DNA from: Bog-473 sp963787485
Lineage (GTDB): Bacteria > Actinomycetota > Acidimicrobiia > Acidimicrobiales > RAAP-2
Direction: 5' to 3'
Assembly (NCBI GenBank): GCA_963787485.1
Contig: CAWBDF010000007.1
Location: 372,001-436,000, forward strand
Length of the DNA: 64,000 nt
This document shows, in pieces, positions 35,075 to 43,272 of this stretch. Under the pieces are notes generated by a model. The model had not been told where the DNA came from and made no database searches. It saw only the letters and a list, made by a program, of their open reading frames with translations. The translations under genes and the position numbers were made by a program. The stretch's first letter is position 1; the number at the start of each line of letters is the position of its first letter.

Positions 35075-35446
35075 GTGTCCGGCAAGAAGCATCTCACTAT
35101 GGCCTCGTGTCCACGGGACGACACAATTTCCGGCTTCAGCGCCCGGCTCGAATCATCTGGACAATTGGTGCTCTCCGGTGAACTCGACGTTGCTGCGTCG
35201 AATCCTCTGCGAGCTGTCCTTGATCAGGCGATGCTCGATCCCGGAGACGTCATCTCGATCGACGCGTCGGGTGTCACCTTCATTGACACCTTGGGAATCG
35301 GCGAGCTACTGCGCTACGAATTGATCGCCGCGGTGAATGGTCGGCGCCTCTGGCTCGGGTCAGCATCTCCAGCCGTGAGTCGGATCATCGACCTCATGGA
35401 GCTACATCACTTGCTCTTGCCGCCCGAGACGAGTCAATCCGTCTGA
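35075..35446 (+). CDS. STAS domain anti-sigma factor antagonist (second copy)
   Basis: This 123-residue STAS protein has S-G-E-L-D-V-A-A-S-N-P-L and the phosphosite region D-A-S-G-V-T-F-I-D-T-L-G-I-G-E-L, where the modified residue would be threonine rather than serine. GTG 35075 has GGAGGT 5 bases upstream. It diverges from the phosphatase gene, so the two may share a regulatory region. It could be a second substrate of the PP2C or of the HATPase protein at 32663. Confidence 0.85.
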   Translation: MSGKKHLTMASCPRDDTISGFSARLESSGQLVLSGELDVAASNPLRAVLDQAMLDPGDVISIDASGVTFIDTLGIGELLRYELIAAVNGRRLWLGSASPAVSRIIDLMELHHLLLPPETSQSV

Positions 35447-35484
35447 ACGTTCGCGTGGAAGCAACTTGACCCCTTCGAGGGCGG

Positions 35485-35513
35485 TTGCACCTTGCGTAAG
35501 AATGCACTAACGT
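35485..35513 (+). promoter_or_regulatory. promoter of the ArsR operon, near-leaderless
   Basis: TTGCAC (35485-35490), a 17-base spacer and TAACGT (35508-35513) form a near-consensus promoter ending 8 bases before the GTG at 35522. The transcript is therefore leaderless or nearly so. Confidence 0.55.
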
Positions 35514-35515
35514 AA
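35492..35515. promoter_or_regulatory. imperfect dyad in the ArsR promoter, candidate operator
   Basis: TTGCGTAAG and CTAACGTAA form imperfect arms (7 of 9 matching) that span the spacer and -10 box. ArsR-type repressors commonly bind such dyads over their own promoter; binding is inferred. Confidence 0.35.
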
Positions 35516-35521
35516 CCGGGA

Positions 35522-35839
35522 GTGGAGGCCCTGCTGAGGACCCTGGGCGAACCCAAACGCTGTGAGATTGTCCGGCTGGTGTGGTCCGAGGAGCTCGCCG
35601 CAGCAGAGATCGCGGCCCACTTCCCGGACGTCACGCGGTCTGCGATCTCCCAACACCTGGGCGTGCTGCGCCACGCCGGACTGGTCTGCGAGCGCCGGGA
35701 CGGCGTACGACGGTTGTACACGGCGAACCAGGCCGAGATGGGGCGAATCCGCGAGTTCCTCGACTCGTTCTGGTCCCAGAGCCTCGTCAGGTTGCGCGAC
35801 CTGGTCGAATCGCCCGAGTCTTCCAAGGAGACGCCATGA
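35522..35839 (+). CDS. ArsR family transcriptional regulator
   Basis: This 105-residue winged-helix protein has L-G-E-P-K-R-C-E-I-V-R-L, then T-R-S-A-I-S-Q-H-L-G-V-L-R-H-A-G-L-V and R-R-D-G-V-R-R-L-Y, the standard ArsR/SmtB fold. No metal-binding cysteine cluster is visible, so it belongs to the non-metal branch usually paired with SRPBCC genes. GTG 35522 starts the domain directly. The stop overlaps the next ATG (ATGA at 35836-35839), consistent with an ArsR-SRPBCC operon. Confidence 0.87.
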   Translation: MEALLRTLGEPKRCEIVRLVWSEELAAAEIAAHFPDVTRSAISQHLGVLRHAGLVCERRDGVRRLYTANQAEMGRIREFLDSFWSQSLVRLRDLVESPESSKETP

Positions 35840-36303
35840 CAACCGAAGCGGTCCGAGAGATCACGATCGGCGCGTCACCAGCCACGGTTTTCGCGTACCT
35901 CATCGATCCCGATCGGATGATCGAGTGGATGGGAACCCAAGCCGTTCTGCAACCGCTACCAGGTGGCGAGTACCGGGTCATCTGCGGAGGGGTGAACCCC
36001 AGCGCCGGGGAATTCGTCGAGGTCGTGCCGAACGAACGGGTGGTGTTCACGTTCGGCTGGGACGTCCCCGATCACCCGATCCCCGCTGGGTCGACCAGAG
36101 TCGAGATCACGCTCGAGCCGGTCGGGGACTCGACCCTGCTGCGACTCGTCCACCGCGGGCTTCCCGATGACGCCGTCGACGACCACCTACGAGGTTGGGA
36201 CTACTACCTCGGCCGACTCGGGCTGGTCTGCGACGGAGAGGATCCAGGGCCGGACAGCCCGCACCGGAGCGACGAGCAGGCTGAGTCCCAGGTGAGCGCA
36301 TGA
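35836..36303 (+). CDS. SRPBCC domain protein (AHSA1-like)
   Basis: This 155-residue protein has the AHSA1 pattern: I-T-I-G-A-S-P-A-T-V-F-A-Y-L-I-D-P, W-M-G, P-G-G-E-Y-R-V, P-N-E-R-V-V-F-T-F-G-W, then a terminal helix with G-W-D-Y-Y-L-G-R-L. AAGGAG precedes ATG 35836. It overlaps both neighbours by 4 bases (ATGA on each side), giving a three-gene translationally coupled unit. The ligand is unknown; the family binds hydrophobic compounds. Confidence 0.85.
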   Translation: MTTEAVREITIGASPATVFAYLIDPDRMIEWMGTQAVLQPLPGGEYRVICGGVNPSAGEFVEVVPNERVVFTFGWDVPDHPIPAGSTRVEITLEPVGDSTLLRLVHRGLPDDAVDDHLRGWDYYLGRLGLVCDGEDPGPDSPHRSDEQAESQVSA

Positions 36304-36926
36304 AGGCGCAGGAGATTTGGACCTACATCCACGCCGAGCGTGGTGACCTGGCCGACACGCTCGACGGTCTCACGCCTGCGCAGTGGGACGCCGCCTCATG
36401 GTGTGAGGGCTGGACGGTGCAAGAGACGGCCGGCCACGTGGTCGCCGCCGCGGAACAGACCTTTCCGAACTTCTACAAGGAGCTCGTCGCAGCTGGGTTT
36501 CGCTTCAACGTCTTTACGGCCCGTGATGCCACCCGCCTGGCCCGCGTCGGCCCCGCGGAGCTCGTGCGCCGGCTCCGGGCGCGCACGACGACGACCAATC
36601 ACCCGCCGGCGCCGGTCATGGCCATGCTCGGCGAGATCGTGGTGCACGGCGACGACATCCGGCGCCCCCTCGGACTGAGCCACCGCTCAGCCGAACCGGC
36701 GCTGAAGGCGGTGGCCGACAGCTGGAAGAACTCCAACCTGCTCATCGGAGCCAAGCGGCGAATCAGCGGACTCCGGCTACGAGCCACCGACACGTCATGG
36801 TCCCACGGCGACGGGCCTGAGGTCGTCGGGCCCCTCCAGTCACTGGTCTTGGCCATGACCGGTCGCAAGGGATCCCACCAGGACCTGAGCGGGGACGGAC
36901 TCCCTGTTCTGGCCAGCCGCGCCTGA
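36300..36926 (+). CDS. maleylpyruvate isomerase-family / mycothiol-dependent protein (DinB-like fold)
   Basis: This 208-residue protein starts K-A-Q-E-I-W-T-Y-I-H-A-E-R, followed by L-T-P-A-Q-W-D-A-A-S-W-C-E-G-W-T-V-Q-E-T-A-G-H-V. This is the actinomycete mycothiol-dependent maleylpyruvate isomerase N-terminal domain (TIGR03083 type); its histidine is part of the metal site in that fold, with E-I-V-V-H-G-D-D-I-R-R later. It overlaps the SRPBCC gene by 4 bases. The family uses mycothiol or is of unknown activity; an isomerase or detoxification role is plausible. Confidence 0.8.
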   Translation: MKAQEIWTYIHAERGDLADTLDGLTPAQWDAASWCEGWTVQETAGHVVAAAEQTFPNFYKELVAAGFRFNVFTARDATRLARVGPAELVRRLRARTTTTNHPPAPVMAMLGEIVVHGDDIRRPLGLSHRSAEPALKAVADSWKNSNLLIGAKRRISGLRLRATDTSWSHGDGPEVVGPLQSLVLAMTGRKGSHQDLSGDGLPVLASRA

Positions 36927-36935
36927 GTCGACGGC

Positions 36936-37912
36936 ATGCGCGCCGTAACCATCGCAGATGGCGACGTTGTCGTGGCCGAGCAGCCGGATCCTCAGCCTGG
37001 CGACCACGATGCCCTGGTGGGGGTCCACGCAGCTGGGCTCAACGGCGCCGACCAGGCTCAGCTGCGTGGGCATTACCCGCCTCCGCCGGGGTCGGGTGTC
37101 TCCGAGGCCCTCCCTGGGTTAGAGATAGCGGGTGAAGTCCTCGATGTCGGTCGTCATGTCACTCGCTTCGTCCCGGGGGACCGGGTCATGGCACTCGTTG
37201 CCGGGGCGGGACAAGCTGAACTCGCTGTTGTTGACGAGCGCCAGCTCATGCCCATCCCCGATTCCCTGAGTTGGGTCGAGGCTGGGGGGTTACCCGAGAC
37301 GTTCATCACTGCGTATGACGCCTTGTTCAATCAGGGAGACCTGAAATGCGGGGAACGCCTTCTGGTGCACGGGGCGGCCGGGGGCGTGGGCAATGCTGCC
37401 GTCCAACTTGGCGCCGTGGCCGGTGCCATCGTGACGGCGACTGTTCGCACCCGGACGAACCACGGCGCCGTGGCCGCACTGGGGACATTCGACGTCATTG
37501 ACCCTGAGGGGTTCGTGGAGCACGGTCCCTTCGACGTGATCATCGATCTCATCGGTGCTTCCAACCTCTCCGACAATCTGCTTGCGTTGGATACCGGTGG
37601 TCGCATCGCATTCGTCGCCACAATTGGGGGACACACGCGGACCTCAATATCGGAGCCTTGATGTTCAAGCGAGGACGCATCAGCGGTGCTTCTCTTCGTT
37701 CACGACCGACCGAAGAAAAAGCCATCCTCGCTCGCAAGATCGAGGCATATGCACTCCCCCATGTTGCGTCGGGTCGGATCTCTGTCCCGGTCGACTCCAC
37801 CTTTGCTCTCCATGACGTCGGAGCGGCCTACGAGCGTTTCCGAACTCGCGGGAAGTTCGGGAAGGTCGTCCTCAAGATGCACGAATCCTTCCCACCCAGG
37901 GCCACCAGCTGA
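36936..37912 (+). CDS. zinc-independent MDR quinone oxidoreductase, single-base frameshift
   Basis: This medium-chain dehydrogenase/reductase of 325 residues is in two frames. The first carries the GroES-like domain (A-G-L-N-G-A-D-Q-A-Q-L-R-G-x-Y-P-P-P) and the nucleotide site (H-G-A-A-G-G-V-G-N-A-A-V-Q-L); the second begins L-M-F-K-R-G-R-I-S-G-A-S-L. The frame breaks near 37637, where ACGCGG should read ACGGCGG to give H-T-A-D-L-N-I-G-A-L-M. It lacks the zinc ligands of alcohol dehydrogenase and resembles NADPH:quinone reductase. It follows the three-gene operon by 9 bases. Confidence 0.82.
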
Positions 37913-38062
37913 GCGTCATCGCCGAGGCTCGGACTTGAGCGACCGGCGGCGTCCGAGACGGCGTGTGGCGCTATGAGCCTTTCTCGCTGGGTCGTATGTC
38001 TTGCACTGCAAAGTCACCTGCAGGACCGACGTGAGTCTCAGCCCTCGCTCTCCGACTAGCAA

Positions 38063-39016
38063 CTAGGAATTCGAAGGGGTCACCATCGCCATCGATCCAA
38101 CCTCTTCAATCTCGTCTGACGTAAGCACCCATTCTGCCGCTCGGGCATTGGCGTCGACCTGCTCGGTCTTCGTGACACCGGCGATGACGCTTGCCACGAC
38201 CGGCTGCGAGGCGAGCCAGGCAATCGCCAGCTCGGCCACGGACCGCCCACGAGCCAGCGCCCACCCCTCCAATCTCTCGATCGCGGGAGAGTCCCTCTCA
38301 ATGATTCGGGCGGCCTGCTCGGAGGATAGATGGCGTGTGAAACGGCTGTCAGGTGGCAGCGGTCGGCCCGACTTGTACTTTCCTGTCAGCATTCCACTGG
38401 CCAGCGGGAAATACGGCAAGAGCATCATCGCGTTGTCCTCGAGCATCGGAATCAGTTCGTCGCGGGCTTCTTGGCGGAGCAGGTTGTAGCGGTTCTGAGA
38501 GGCGATCGGCGCGCTGAGAGCACCTGCGCGCGCGATCGAGGCCCGCTCTGCAATCTCGTTGGACGAGAGATTGCACAGACCGTGGTGCAGTACCTTTCCG
38601 TCTCGAACGAGCTGGTCGAGAGCCCTCAGGGTTTCCTCCGGAGCGACATCTGGGTCGGGGAAGTGCTGCTGATACAGGTCTATTCGGTCCGTCCCGAGAC
38701 GCCGCAGCGAAGCTTCGACCGCGTGGACGATCCAACGAGCACTGGCTCCGCCCCGCTCACGATCGCCATCGACGAAGTAGCCGAACTTGGTGGCGATGAC
38801 CGCCTCGTCCCGCCGGCCCGACAATGCGTGTCCCAGGAGCTCCTCGGAAATCCCGTCGGGACCGTACTCGTCTGCTGTGTCAAAGAAGTTGACGCCGGCA
38901 TCGAAAGCTCGGCCGACGATCGCATCGACTGCTGACGCATCGGCCGTCGGTCCGAACTGATTGCATCCGATGCCCACCACAGAAACATTGCGCTCTGCGA
39001 GCCTGCGGTAGCGCAT
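38063..39016 (-). CDS. aldo/keto reductase
   Basis: This 317-residue AKR TIM barrel has the catalytic set: D and Y in F-F-D-T-A-D-E-Y-G-P, K in I-A-T-K-F-G and H in Y-Q-Q-H-F-P-D. The C-terminal part (G-R-S-V-A-E-L-A-I-A-W-L, then V-I-A-G-V-T-K) binds NADP(H). Two adjacent ATG codons exist; 39016 is preferred because its spacing from AGGAGG is better. It reduces aldehydes or ketones of unknown identity. Confidence 0.88.
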   Translation of the reverse strand: MRYRRLAERNVSVVGIGCNQFGPTADASAVDAIVGRAFDAGVNFFDTADEYGPDGISEELLGHALSGRRDEAVIATKFGYFVDGDRERGGASARWIVHAVEASLRRLGTDRIDLYQQHFPDPDVAPEETLRALDQLVRDGKVLHHGLCNLSSNEIAERASIARAGALSAPIASQNRYNLLRQEARDELIPMLEDNAMMLLPYFPLASGMLTGKYKSGRPLPPDSRFTRHLSSEQAARIIERDSPAIERLEGWALARGRSVAELAIAWLASQPVVASVIAGVTKTEQVDANARAAEWVLTSDEIEEVGSMAMVTPSNS

Positions 39017-39141
39017 CATGACCTCCTGACGTCTTGATGCTTACAGCGCTCGCGGGGTGTACGGCAATTCTCGAGCTCGACCGGTGAGACGCCGAATGCA
39101 CGCTGACGGCGAAACGGGCTTGTCGCGCTCGGGCAGATGGC

Positions 39142-39891
39142 TCAACGGCCTTGCCACTGGGGAGGGCGCCGGTCTCGGAACGCCCGTGGACCCTCCTGAG
39201 CATCGGCGCTGCGGTACACAGGCTCCCAGGTCTCGTCCGCCTTGGAGAACAGGTCCGGACGAGAGAGATACACCGTGCGCTTTGCCGCGGCGACGGAGAG
39301 AGGCGCATTCGCCGCAATGGACTCCCCCAGTCTTTGCGCGGCGGCCTTGAGCTTCGCCACCGGCACCACCAGGTTGACGAGACCGATCTCGTGGGCCCGC
39401 ACGGCTCCCATGCGTTCTCCGGTAAGGAGGAGCTCGAGAGCCACACGAGGCGGAACGAGCCACGGCAGGGGCGCAGCCCACGGCGATCCGCGGCCGACCT
39501 TCACCTCTGTGATGGCGAACTCGGCATGGTCGGCGGCAATGCAAAGGTCGCACATTTGGGCCAGGAGAAAGCCTCCCGCGAGCGCCATACCATTCACCGC
39601 TGCGATGGTCGGTTTCGCAACCGCAACGTTCTGGCCGAAGACGGGGAAGAAGTCGGGCGGGGGCACCTCAAGCCTCTCGTCGGCCATCTCTCGCAGATCG
39701 GCTCCGGCGCAGAAGGCACGCTCGCCCGCGCCCGTCAGGACCAGCACCTTGGCTTCTTCGTCATCATTGAATCGGCGTGTCGTTTCCCAAAGCCCCGCCC
39801 GCACCGCCGTGCTCAGCGCGTTGTGCCGGCCCTGGTTGTCGATCGTGATCCACGCTACGGGGCCCTCGAGCTCGTAACGGACCGGTTCCAT
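39142..39891 (-). CDS. enoyl-CoA hydratase/isomerase family protein
   Basis: This 249-residue crotonase has oxyanion-hole motifs F-C-A-G-A-D-L-R-E-M and A-V-N-G-M-A-L-A-G-G-F and the region I-T-E-V-K-V-G-R-G-S-P-W with one possible catalytic glutamate. It should hydrate or isomerise an enoyl-CoA. ATG 39891 was chosen over 39948-39972 because the fold begins there. It stands alone upstream of the aldo/keto reductase on the same strand, with a 125-base gap. Confidence 0.85.
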   Translation of the reverse strand: MEPVRYELEGPVAWITIDNQGRHNALSTAVRAGLWETTRRFNDDEEAKVLVLTGAGERAFCAGADLREMADERLEVPPPDFFPVFGQNVAVAKPTIAAVNGMALAGGFLLAQMCDLCIAADHAEFAITEVKVGRGSPWAAPLPWLVPPRVALELLLTGERMGAVRAHEIGLVNLVVPVAKLKAAAQRLGESIAANAPLSVAAAKRTVYLSRPDLFSKADETWEPVYRSADAQEGPRAFRDRRPPQWQGR

Positions 39892-40256
39892 CAACGGACC
39901 CCCACGGCGTTGGATCCCGCGAAGACCATCAAAGCATGTTATTTCTCGATCACATTGTTGTCCACGGCCCATTCTGGGCTCCCGTGTTCATCCACGTGCT
40001 ATCTTCGGCGGGCCCCCACCTCCTTCATCTCGCCGGCGTTTGGGCCGCAGCGTATGCTCCGTCTCATGGCTCCGTCTTCCCTCGCCGGGGACGCAGCGAT
40101 CCGCACGTACGGCGGTAAAGGGATGGGGACAGAATACGATCTGACCGCCATGCGGGGATTCGTACACTTTTCTCCGGAGTGCGCTGGTCAGCCTTGAGAT
40201 GACCCTCAACTTCGTGGCTGAAAAGTCGCTGGGACTCCGCGAGTACGACTGAAGCG
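39892..40256. other. gap holding an acyl-CoA dehydrogenase remnant
   Basis: This 365-base stretch between the hydratase start and the TetR gene holds only the acyl-CoA dehydrogenase remnant annotated separately. The first 150 bases hold nothing recognisable. Confidence 0.5.
40050..40252 (+). pseudogene. C-terminal remnant of an acyl-CoA dehydrogenase
   Basis: The frame ending near 40150 reads D-A-A-I-R-T-Y-G-G-K-G-M-G-T-E-Y-D-L, the ACAD C-terminal FAD-contact region. After one extra G in the GGGG run near 40153 the neighbouring frame continues Y-T-F-L-R-S-A-L-V-S and E-M-T-L-N-F-V-A-E-K-S-L-G-L, the last residues of an ACAD (compare N-F-V-A-Q-R-S-L-G-L in the gene at 50560). Everything upstream of about 40050 is missing, so the first 330 or so codons were deleted. 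It ends 4 bases before the TetR ATG, suggesting the regulator once sat behind an ACAD gene. Confidence 0.7.
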
Positions 40257-40859
40257 ATGTCTTCCCACCCGAATCTGCCCATCGCTCCTCGATCGGTGAC
40301 CGCTCGGGGCCTGGCGCGGCGTCAGCGCTTGCTCGACGCCACGACGGTGCTCGTGGCCGAACGCGGTTTCCACGCTGTCAGCATCCTCGAGATCGGCGCG
40401 GCCGCTGGAGTGTCGGGGAGCGCCATCTATCGTCACTTCGCGAACAAGCACGAACTGCTTGTCGCTCTGCTGGACCGGGTGATCAAGGAGCTTCTGACTG
40501 GGGCTCAAGAGGTTCAGGAGACCGTCACGGATTCAGGTCGTGCGATCGAGGAGTTGGTCGATCGCCACGTGGAATTTGCGCTCCGTGATCGGGCGGTGAT
40601 TCGTGTTTACGACCAGGAGGCCCATAATCTTCCGCCTGAGCACCGGACCCGAATGCGGACGAACCAGCGGGAGTACGCCAGGGTCTGGGTCGATACCCTC
40701 CTTGACCTCCGCCCGGAATTGACGCGGCACAGGGCCGGACTTGCCGTCCACGCCGTGTTCGGTCTGATTAACTCCGTGTCTGACCACGACCCCAGGGTCT
40801 CGACCTTTGAGGCGGCAGGCGTGCTGCGATCGATGGCATTGGCTGCGCTCCGGTTTTAG
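40257..40859 (+). CDS. TetR family transcriptional regulator
   Basis: This 200-residue TetR protein has the HTH segment R-Q-R-L-L-D-A-T-T-V-L-V-A-E-R-G-F, then I-L-E-I-G-A-A-A-G-V-S-G-S-A-I-Y-R-H-F-A-N-K. The ligand-binding half is rich in charged and hydrophobic residues and has no diagnostic motif. ATG 40257 starts 4 bases after the ACAD remnant stop. It converges on the acyl-CoA dehydrogenase operon. A role in regulating the CoA catabolic genes here is inferred. Confidence 0.85.
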   Translation: MSSHPNLPIAPRSVTARGLARRQRLLDATTVLVAERGFHAVSILEIGAAAGVSGSAIYRHFANKHELLVALLDRVIKELLTGAQEVQETVTDSGRAIEELVDRHVEFALRDRAVIRVYDQEAHNLPPEHRTRMRTNQREYARVWVDTLLDLRPELTRHRAGLAVHAVFGLINSVSDHDPRVSTFEAAGVLRSMALAALRF

Positions 40860-40963
40860 CGTCATAATCCGCACCCGATCCGACACTGGGATCGATACCA
40901 GGGTCGCCTAGACGAAGCCGAGTCCGAACCTCTCGGATATGTCCTCGTTCTGACTTCTCCGGA

Positions 40964-42199
40964 TCAATTGTGCGGCACCTCGTGAAACGGAATGTCCCTG
41001 TCCGCTGCGGGTTCGCGAGGCAGCCCAAGCACTCGTTCGCTGACGTTGTTGCGCTGCATCTCCGCGGTCCCTCCTGCGATAGTCAGGCGACGACTGTCCA
41101 GGAACAGATCGGCCCACCGACCCGGATCGGGACCATCAGCGGGCCAAACCACGCCGAGCACACCGGCGAGTTCGGTGGCCACTTCCGCCTGTCGCTGGCC
41201 CAAGAGGTCGTCACCCAACTTCAGAATCCCACCATACGCCTGAGGCAAGTCCCCCGCATTCATTGCGTTAGAGATCCGTCTAGACAGTACTTTCTGCACG
41301 ACTTGGGATACATGGAGGTCCGCGACCCGGCGCCGTAAACCTTGATCGCGTTCCAGACCCCGAGCCTTGACCAACTCCACCAGAGCCGGAAAAACCCCCT
41401 CTTGTTGCGCAACCTCCGCTCCCCCACGACCTACCCAGGCGTGCTCGATCTCGAGCATTCCACGGGCAACCTGCCATCCGTCATTCTCCTCGCCAAGGAG
41501 ATTCGACGCCGGGACCACCACATCGGTGAAGAATTCCTCGCAAAACTCAGCACCCCCGTCGATCTGCGGGATCCGTCGGAGCTCGATACCCGGCGAATTC
41601 AAGTCGACGATCAGCATTGAGATTCCCCTGTGCTTGGGGACATCCCATCGCGTACACGCTGGACACAGCGCCATATCGGATAGATGACCGTTGCTCGTCC
41701 ACGTCTTCTGCCCGTTGACAACGAACGCATCTCCGTCACGGGCCGCATCGGTGATGAGGCCAGCGAGGTCCGACCCACCACTCGGTTCGGAAAGCAACTG
41801 CGTCCAGAGTCTCTCTCCTGAGAGGATGTCCGGAATATGCGTGCGCTTCTGGTCCTCGGTTCCGAACTCCAAGATCGTGGCACCGATGATATTGATGGAC
41901 ACTCCGAAGCTGACGGGAGGTAGCTCGTAGTCAGTCGCCTCCTCCTCAAAAACTCGCTCGTGCTCCAAGGTTTGACCCTGTCCTCCGTACTCGAGGGGGA
42001 AGGTGAATCCGGAGTATCCGGCCTCGAAGAGACGCCGCTGAAGGTCCCTAAACTCATCCAGGCGGGCAACGCTCGCCTCAGCGTCGATCGGGAGGTGTCG
42101 CTTTTCGATACGGAGGACGTTGTCCTGGAGCCAGGCTCTCGCACGAAGTCGATACTCGTGAAGCTCTACCGTCTCCAATTTCTCCTCCGCAGGCTTCAC
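40964..42199 (-). CDS. acyl-CoA dehydrogenase
   Basis: This 411-residue FAD enzyme has S-E-P-S-G-G-S-D-L-A-G-L, then N-G-Q-K-T-W-T-S-N-G, and the C-terminal G-G-T-A-E-M-Q-R-N-N-V-S-E-R-V-L-G-L-P-R. These are the usual ACAD contacts with FAD and substrate. GTG 42199 overlaps the upstream LLM stop (GTGA), so the pair is translated together. It oxidises an acyl-CoA at the alpha-beta position; chain type is unknown, though the long N-terminal helix region suits branched or cyclic substrates. Confidence 0.87.
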   Translation of the reverse strand: MKPAEEKLETVELHEYRLRARAWLQDNVLRIEKRHLPIDAEASVARLDEFRDLQRRLFEAGYSGFTFPLEYGGQGQTLEHERVFEEEATDYELPPVSFGVSINIIGATILEFGTEDQKRTHIPDILSGERLWTQLLSEPSGGSDLAGLITDAARDGDAFVVNGQKTWTSNGHLSDMALCPACTRWDVPKHRGISMLIVDLNSPGIELRRIPQIDGGAEFCEEFFTDVVVPASNLLGEENDGWQVARGMLEIEHAWVGRGGAEVAQQEGVFPALVELVKARGLERDQGLRRRVADLHVSQVVQKVLSRRISNAMNAGDLPQAYGGILKLGDDLLGQRQAEVATELAGVLGVVWPADGPDPGRWADLFLDSRRLTIAGGTAEMQRNNVSERVLGLPREPAADRDIPFHEVPHN

Positions 42200-43131
42200 G
42201 TCCGACGGTGAGTCGGAAGCTGCCGAAGAACGTCCGACTCAAAGTACGCGAGAACGTCAGAAAATTCCGTGACGGTCCGCCAGGGGAATTGAAGCACGAG
42301 ATGGTTTACACCAATGTTCCGAAGCCTTCCGATGGCGTCTACGGCCTCGGCCGGGCTCGCCGCCGTCGCATCAGCCAGTGATCGTCCGTGTGCCACGTGG
42401 GTGTTCGCGGCCCGCCTCTCGTCGTCAACCCCACTGAATGCGAGCGAGTACCCGAACGTGAAGCGGCCAGGATCACGCCCAGCCGTTTCGAGCATGGCGC
42501 TCAACTCCACGATCGCCTGTTCGATCTCTGCCTCCGTTCCTGCCAGCGGAATCCATCCGTCGCCGAGCTCCACGGCCCGCCGAAATGGTCTTGGGCCGTT
42601 GCCTCCGATCCAGATCGGCACATGCGGGCGTTGCGCACACACCGGGAGGAAGTGAACAGGAGGAATGGAGAAGTGTGATCCCTCGTAGGAAGGCGTGCTC
42701 TGGGTCCAGAGTGTCTTCATAGCCCGCAACGCATCGTCAGTCCGAAGTCCGCGATCGTCGTACGGGATTCCGAGCATGTTGAACTCACGGCGCATCCATC
42801 CGGTGCCCGCCACCAACACCAATCGACCATGGGACACAACGTCGAGGGTTGCAGTCAGCTTGGCCAGCTCGACGGGGTGGCGGTAAGGAATGATGCACGC
42901 GTTGAAGACGAGACGGAGATTCTCGGTTACTGATGCGATCGCCGCACCGAGGACAAAGTTGTCGTACCACACAGCACTTACCGGGTCGACACCCTCAACG
43001 GCCGGCATCACGAAGTGCTCTGGAAACGAGACGGAGTGATATCCCAACCGATCCACTTCGCGAACCGCACTGAGCAGCGCGTCGAGATCTGGCCAGCGGT
43101 CGTACGGGAATAGGGGTATCGAGATATTCAT
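42196..43131 (-). CDS. LLM class F420-dependent oxidoreductase
   Basis: This 311-residue TIM barrel of the luciferase-like family opens with M-N-I-S-I-P-L-F-P-Y-D-R-W-P. It has S-F-P-E-H-F, V-S-H-G-R-L-V-L-V-A-G-T-G-W-M, and V-P-I-W-I-G-G-N-G-P-R, typical of the F420-binding branch (TIGR03619-like). AAGGAG precedes ATG 43131. It overlaps the acyl-CoA dehydrogenase gene by 4 bases. Hydride transfer to or from F420 with an alcohol, ketone or enoyl compound is the family expectation. Confidence 0.87.
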   Translation of the reverse strand: MNISIPLFPYDRWPDLDALLSAVREVDRLGYHSVSFPEHFVMPAVEGVDPVSAVWYDNFVLGAAIASVTENLRLVFNACIIPYRHPVELAKLTATLDVVSHGRLVLVAGTGWMRREFNMLGIPYDDRGLRTDDALRAMKTLWTQSTPSYEGSHFSIPPVHFLPVCAQRPHVPIWIGGNGPRPFRRAVELGDGWIPLAGTEAEIEQAIVELSAMLETAGRDPGRFTFGYSLAFSGVDDERRAANTHVAHGRSLADATAASPAEAVDAIGRLRNIGVNHLVLQFPWRTVTEFSDVLAYFESDVLRQLPTHRRT

Positions 43132-43272
43132 GACTCGCTCCTTCGCAGGTCAGCAGAAACCGTTCGTGACCTCCGGGGCGCACAGGTGCGGGTCGAGGTC
43201 GTGGAGGGGACGTCGGAGGTGATCACACCACGAGATCGTTCAGACATGGGAGGCCGCAATCGATGGGCCAGT

